From Arthrobacter sp. NicSoilB8 (lineage in GTDB: Bacteria > Actinomycetota > Actinomycetes > Actinomycetales > Micrococcaceae): a stretch of DNA of 64,000 bases. Within the stretch, counting starts at the first letter, position 1; every line of letters begins with the position of its first letter. Location: positions 1,798,001 to 1,862,000 of the forward strand of contig NZ_AP024655.1 of NCBI RefSeq assembly GCF_019977355.1, written 5' to 3'. A program made the translations under genes and the position numbers. Below the pieces are notes generated by a model. The model was not told the origin of the DNA and did not search any database. It was given only the letters and a program-made list of their open reading frames with translations. Below are positions 61,512 to 64,000 of this stretch, in pieces.

Positions 61512-64000
61512 ATGAGCATTGTGGACAGCTTCGGTTCAAAAGGCAAACTTAATGTAGCCGGTACCGAATACGAAATTTTCCGGTTGAACTCCGTTGAAGG
61601 TGCAGAAAACCTTCCGTTCAGCCTCAAGGTATTGCTTGAAAACCTGTTGAGGACCGAGGACGGCGCCAACATCACGGCCGACCACGTCCGAGCACTGGCC
61701 GGCTGGGACCCCAGCGCGGAGCCCGACACTGAAATCCAGTTCACGCCGGCGCGCGTGATCATGCAGGACTTCACTGGCGTGCCCTGCGTTGTGGACCTTG
61801 CCACCATGCGCGAGGCCGTCAAGGAACTCGGCGGAGACCCCAAGCGGGTCAACCCGCTGGCGCCGGCGGAAATGGTGATCGACCACTCCGTGCAGATCGA
61901 TGCCTTCGGCAACTCCGGCGCACTGGAGCGCAACATGGAGATCGAATACCAGCGCAACGGCGAGCGTTACCAGTTCCTGCGCTGGGGCCAGACCGCATTT
62001 GATGACTTCAAGGTTGTCCCCCCGGGCACCGGCATCGTGCACCAGGTCAACATCGAGTACTTGGCCCGCACGGTCATGACCCGCGAAGTTGACGGGGCGC
62101 TGCGTGCGTACCCGGACACCTGCGTGGGCACCGACTCGCACACCACCATGGTCAACGGCCTGGGCGTGCTGGGCTGGGGCGTTGGCGGCATTGAGGCCGA
62201 GGCTGCCATGCTCGGCCAGCCCGTCTCCATGCTCATCCCGCGCGTCGTCGGCTTCAAGCTCACCGGCTCCATCCCGGCCGGCGCCACCGCCACCGACGTC
62301 GTCCTCACCATCACCGAACAGCTGCGCCAGCACGGCGTGGTCGGCAAGTTCGTGGAGTTCTACGGCGAAGGCGTCGCGGCTGTGCCGCTCGCCAACCGCG
62401 CCACCATCGGCAACATGAGCCCCGAGTTCGGCTCCACCGCCGCGATGTTCCCGATCGACGACGTCACCCTCGACTACCTGCGCCTCACCGGCCGGTCCGA
62501 CGAGAACGTGGCCCTCGTGGAGTCCTACGCGAAGGAACAGGGCCTCTGGCACGATCCCTCCCGCGAGATCAAGTTCTCCGAGTACCTCGAGCTGGACCTG
62601 TCCACGGTTGTTCCGTCGATCTCCGGCCCGAAGCGCCCGCAGGACCGCATCATCCTCACCGAGTCCAAGGCCCAGTTCCGCGAGGACCTGCGCAACTACG
62701 TGAAGGAAGACCTGGTCGGCGGCAGCGTCGACGAAGCGATCGACGAGAGCTTCCCGGCTTCGGACTCGCCGTCCTTCACGGGCTCGGCAAGCCACCTCAC
62801 GGACCAGGCCCCGCACTCCCACGGCCCGAAGTCCAACGGACGCCCGTCCAACAAGGTCAGCGTCACCACCGCAGACGGCCGCGAGTTCGAACTGGACCAC
62901 GGTGCAGTCTCGATCGCCTCGATCACGTCCTGCACCAACACGTCCAACCCGTCCGTGATGCTGGCCGCCGCGCTGCTGGCCCGCAACGCCGTCGATAAGG
63001 GCCTGACCTCCAAGCCGTGGGTCAAGACCTCCGTGGCTCCCGGCTCCAAGGTGGTCACCGACTACTACAACAAGTCGGGCCTGACCCCGTACCTGGAGAA
63101 GCTCGGCTTCTACATCGTGGGCTACGGCTGCGCAACCTGCATCGGCAACTCCGGTCCGCTCGACGCCGAGATCTCCGAGGCTATCCAGGCCAACGACCTC
63201 TCCGTCACCGCGGTGCTCTCCGGCAACCGTAACTTCGAAGGCCGGATCAACCCGGACGTCAAGATGAACTACCTGGCCTCCCCGCCGCTGGTCATCGCCT
63301 ACGCCCTGGCCGGTTCCATGGACTTCGACTTCGACAACGACGCCCTGGGCCAGGACGAGGCCGGCAACGACGTCTTCCTGAAGGACATCTGGCCGAACCC
63401 GGTCGAGGTCCAGCAGGTCATCGATTCCTCGATCGACAAGGAAATGTTTGCCCGCGGCTACGAGGGCGTATTCGACGGCGACGACCGCTGGAAGGCGCTC
63501 GACACCCCGGCCGGCGACACCTTCGCCTGGGATGAGAAGTCCACGTATGTCCGGAAGCCCCCGTACTTCGAGGGCATGAAGGCCACACCGGAACCGGTCC
63601 AGGACATCACCGGTGCACGCGTGCTGCTCAAGCTCGGTGACTCCGTCACCACCGACCACATCTCCCCGGCCGGTTCCTTCAAGTCGGACACCCCCGCCGG
63701 GCAGTACCTGCTGGCCAACGGTGTGGAGCGCAAGGACTTCAACTCCTACGGCTCACGCCGCGGCAACCACGAGGTCATGATCCGCGGCACGTTCGCGAAC
63801 ATCCGCATCAAGAACCAGCTCCTGGACGGCGTGGAGGGCGGCTTCACCCGCGACTTCACCCAGGCGGACGGCCCGCAGGCCTACGTCTACGACGCCGCCC
63901 AGAACTACCAGGCCGCCGGCACCCCGCTGGTTGTCCTGGCGGGCAAGGAGTACGGTTCCGGTTCGTCCCGTGACTGGGCCGCCAAGGGCACGGCGCTGCT
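61512..64000 (+). CDS. acn: Aconitate hydratase (partial, runs off the window)
   Basis: TCA-cycle enzyme converting citrate to isocitrate with a [4Fe-4S] cluster. 829 codons are present and the frame is open to the end; family members have about 890-940. Start [17 protein letters not shown] follows GAGGAG. Cluster cysteines are in [11 protein letters not shown] and [13 protein letters not shown]. The substrate-binding arginine segment [19 protein letters not shown] and the C-terminal swivel motif [17 protein letters not shown] are present. Typical actinobacterial insert ([11 protein letters not shown]... then a Ser/His-rich stretch) lies near residues 415-445. Type AcnA. Confidence 0.96.
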   Translation, partial: MSIVDSFGSKGKLNVAGTEYEIFRLNSVEGAENLPFSLKVLLENLLRTEDGANITADHVRALAGWDPSAEPDTEIQFTPARVIMQDFTGVPCVVDLATMREAVKELGGDPKRVNPLAPAEMVIDHSVQIDAFGNSGALERNMEIEYQRNGERYQFLRWGQTAFDDFKVVPPGTGIVHQVNIEYLARTVMTREVDGALRAYPDTCVGTDSHTTMVNGLGVLGWGVGGIEAEAAMLGQPVSMLIPRVVGFKLTGSIPAGATATDVVLTITEQLRQHGVVGKFVEFYGEGVAAVPLANRATIGNMSPEFGSTAAMFPIDDVTLDYLRLTGRSDENVALVESYAKEQGLWHDPSREIKFSEYLELDLSTVVPSISGPKRPQDRIILTESKAQFREDLRNYVKEDLVGGSVDEAIDESFPASDSPSFTGSASHLTDQAPHSHGPKSNGRPSNKVSVTTADGREFELDHGAVSIASITSCTNTSNPSVMLAAALLARNAVDKGLTSKPWVKTSVAPGSKVVTDYYNKSGLTPYLEKLGFYIVGYGCATCIGNSGPLDAEISEAIQANDLSVTAVLSGNRNFEGRINPDVKMNYLASPPLVIAYALAGSMDFDFDNDALGQDEAGNDVFLKDIWPNPVEVQQVIDSSIDKEMFARGYEGVFDGDDRWKALDTPAGDTFAWDEKSTYVRKPPYFEGMKATPEPVQDITGARVLLKLGDSVTTDHISPAGSFKSDTPAGQYLLANGVERKDFNSYGSRRGNHEVMIRGTFANIRIKNQLLDGVEGGFTRDFTQADGPQAYVYDAAQNYQAAGTPLVVLAGKEYGSGSSRDWAAKGTAL

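Overview
The window is a 64 kb piece of a high-GC actinobacterial chromosome. It most resembles Arthrobacter/Pseudarthrobacter or a close relative in the Micrococcaceae. This rests on family content (SepH, DUF3071-type; DUF3093, DUF3159, DUF3710, DUF4191, DUF4192, DUF4193, DUF5998 and DUF7455 proteins; a GSI-beta glutamine synthetase; a primary sigma factor with a long Lys/Ala/acidic N-terminus), on strong G/C preference at third codon positions, and on gene order. Genus is an inference; there is no rRNA gene in the window. I see 51 protein genes, no tRNA or rRNA genes, no insertion sequence, no prophage and no CRISPR array.

Layout. 0-1.4 kb: small accessory genes (VOC, GNAT, a 66-aa HTH protein behind two matching operators). 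1.5-20.8 kb: a core metabolic block, mostly on the minus strand: glnA, RDD and DUF4191 membrane proteins, lipA-lipB, an epimerase, then pepA-lpdA-sucB. From memory this follows M. tuberculosis Rv2213-Rv2220 (pepB, dlaT, Rv2216, lipB, lipA, Rv2219, Rv2219A, glnA1). Here it is interrupted by a Ser/Thr kinase locus, a tricorn protease, OsmC, VOC and a small membrane protein. Lipoate assembly (lipB, lipA) sits near two enzymes that carry or use lipoate (sucB, lpdA). 21-30 kb: PAC2 protein, MFS transporter, DUF4192, primary sigma factor sigA, DUF7455 and topoisomerase IV subunit B. 30-42.8 kb: an accessory/respiratory segment with a secreted M28 peptidase, a BlaI repressor with an M56 membrane protease, the cytochrome bd operon cydA-cydB-cydDC, and small enzymes. 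43-61 kb: topoisomerase IV subunit A, a GNAT/acyl-CoA synthetase fusion, DUF5998, a phosphodiesterase-like protein, SepH, DUF4193, DUF3093, dut, DUF3710, an OB-fold protein, DUF3159, two TrkA-type RCK proteins, an APC/KimA-like permease and an RNA methyltransferase. The part from DUF4193 onward follows Rv2699c-Rv2689c. 61.5-64 kb: aconitase, cut by the window edge.

Regulatory reading. (i) A four-part GlnR-type operator precedes glnA. (ii) Three CCACAGTGTG elements exactly 22 bp apart lie between glnA and the RDD gene. (iii) Two CGTCAA-N6-TTGACG palindromes, with a promoter threaded through them, precede the small HTH gene. (iv) The motif TTCTAC-N5-GTAGAA occurs upstream of blaI, twice upstream of cydA, and with one mismatch over the likely -10 of a small membrane protein 18 kb away. 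The fourth point suggests that a BlaI/M56 pair, better known from beta-lactam resistance, controls the high-affinity oxidase here, and it is the most interesting hypothesis in the window.

Other oddities: a kinase and a downstream membrane protein share one frame separated by a single TAA, and the second part has no ATG or GTG start before its membrane helix. There are also two families of long intergenic palindromes and several short tandem-repeat arrays between genes.
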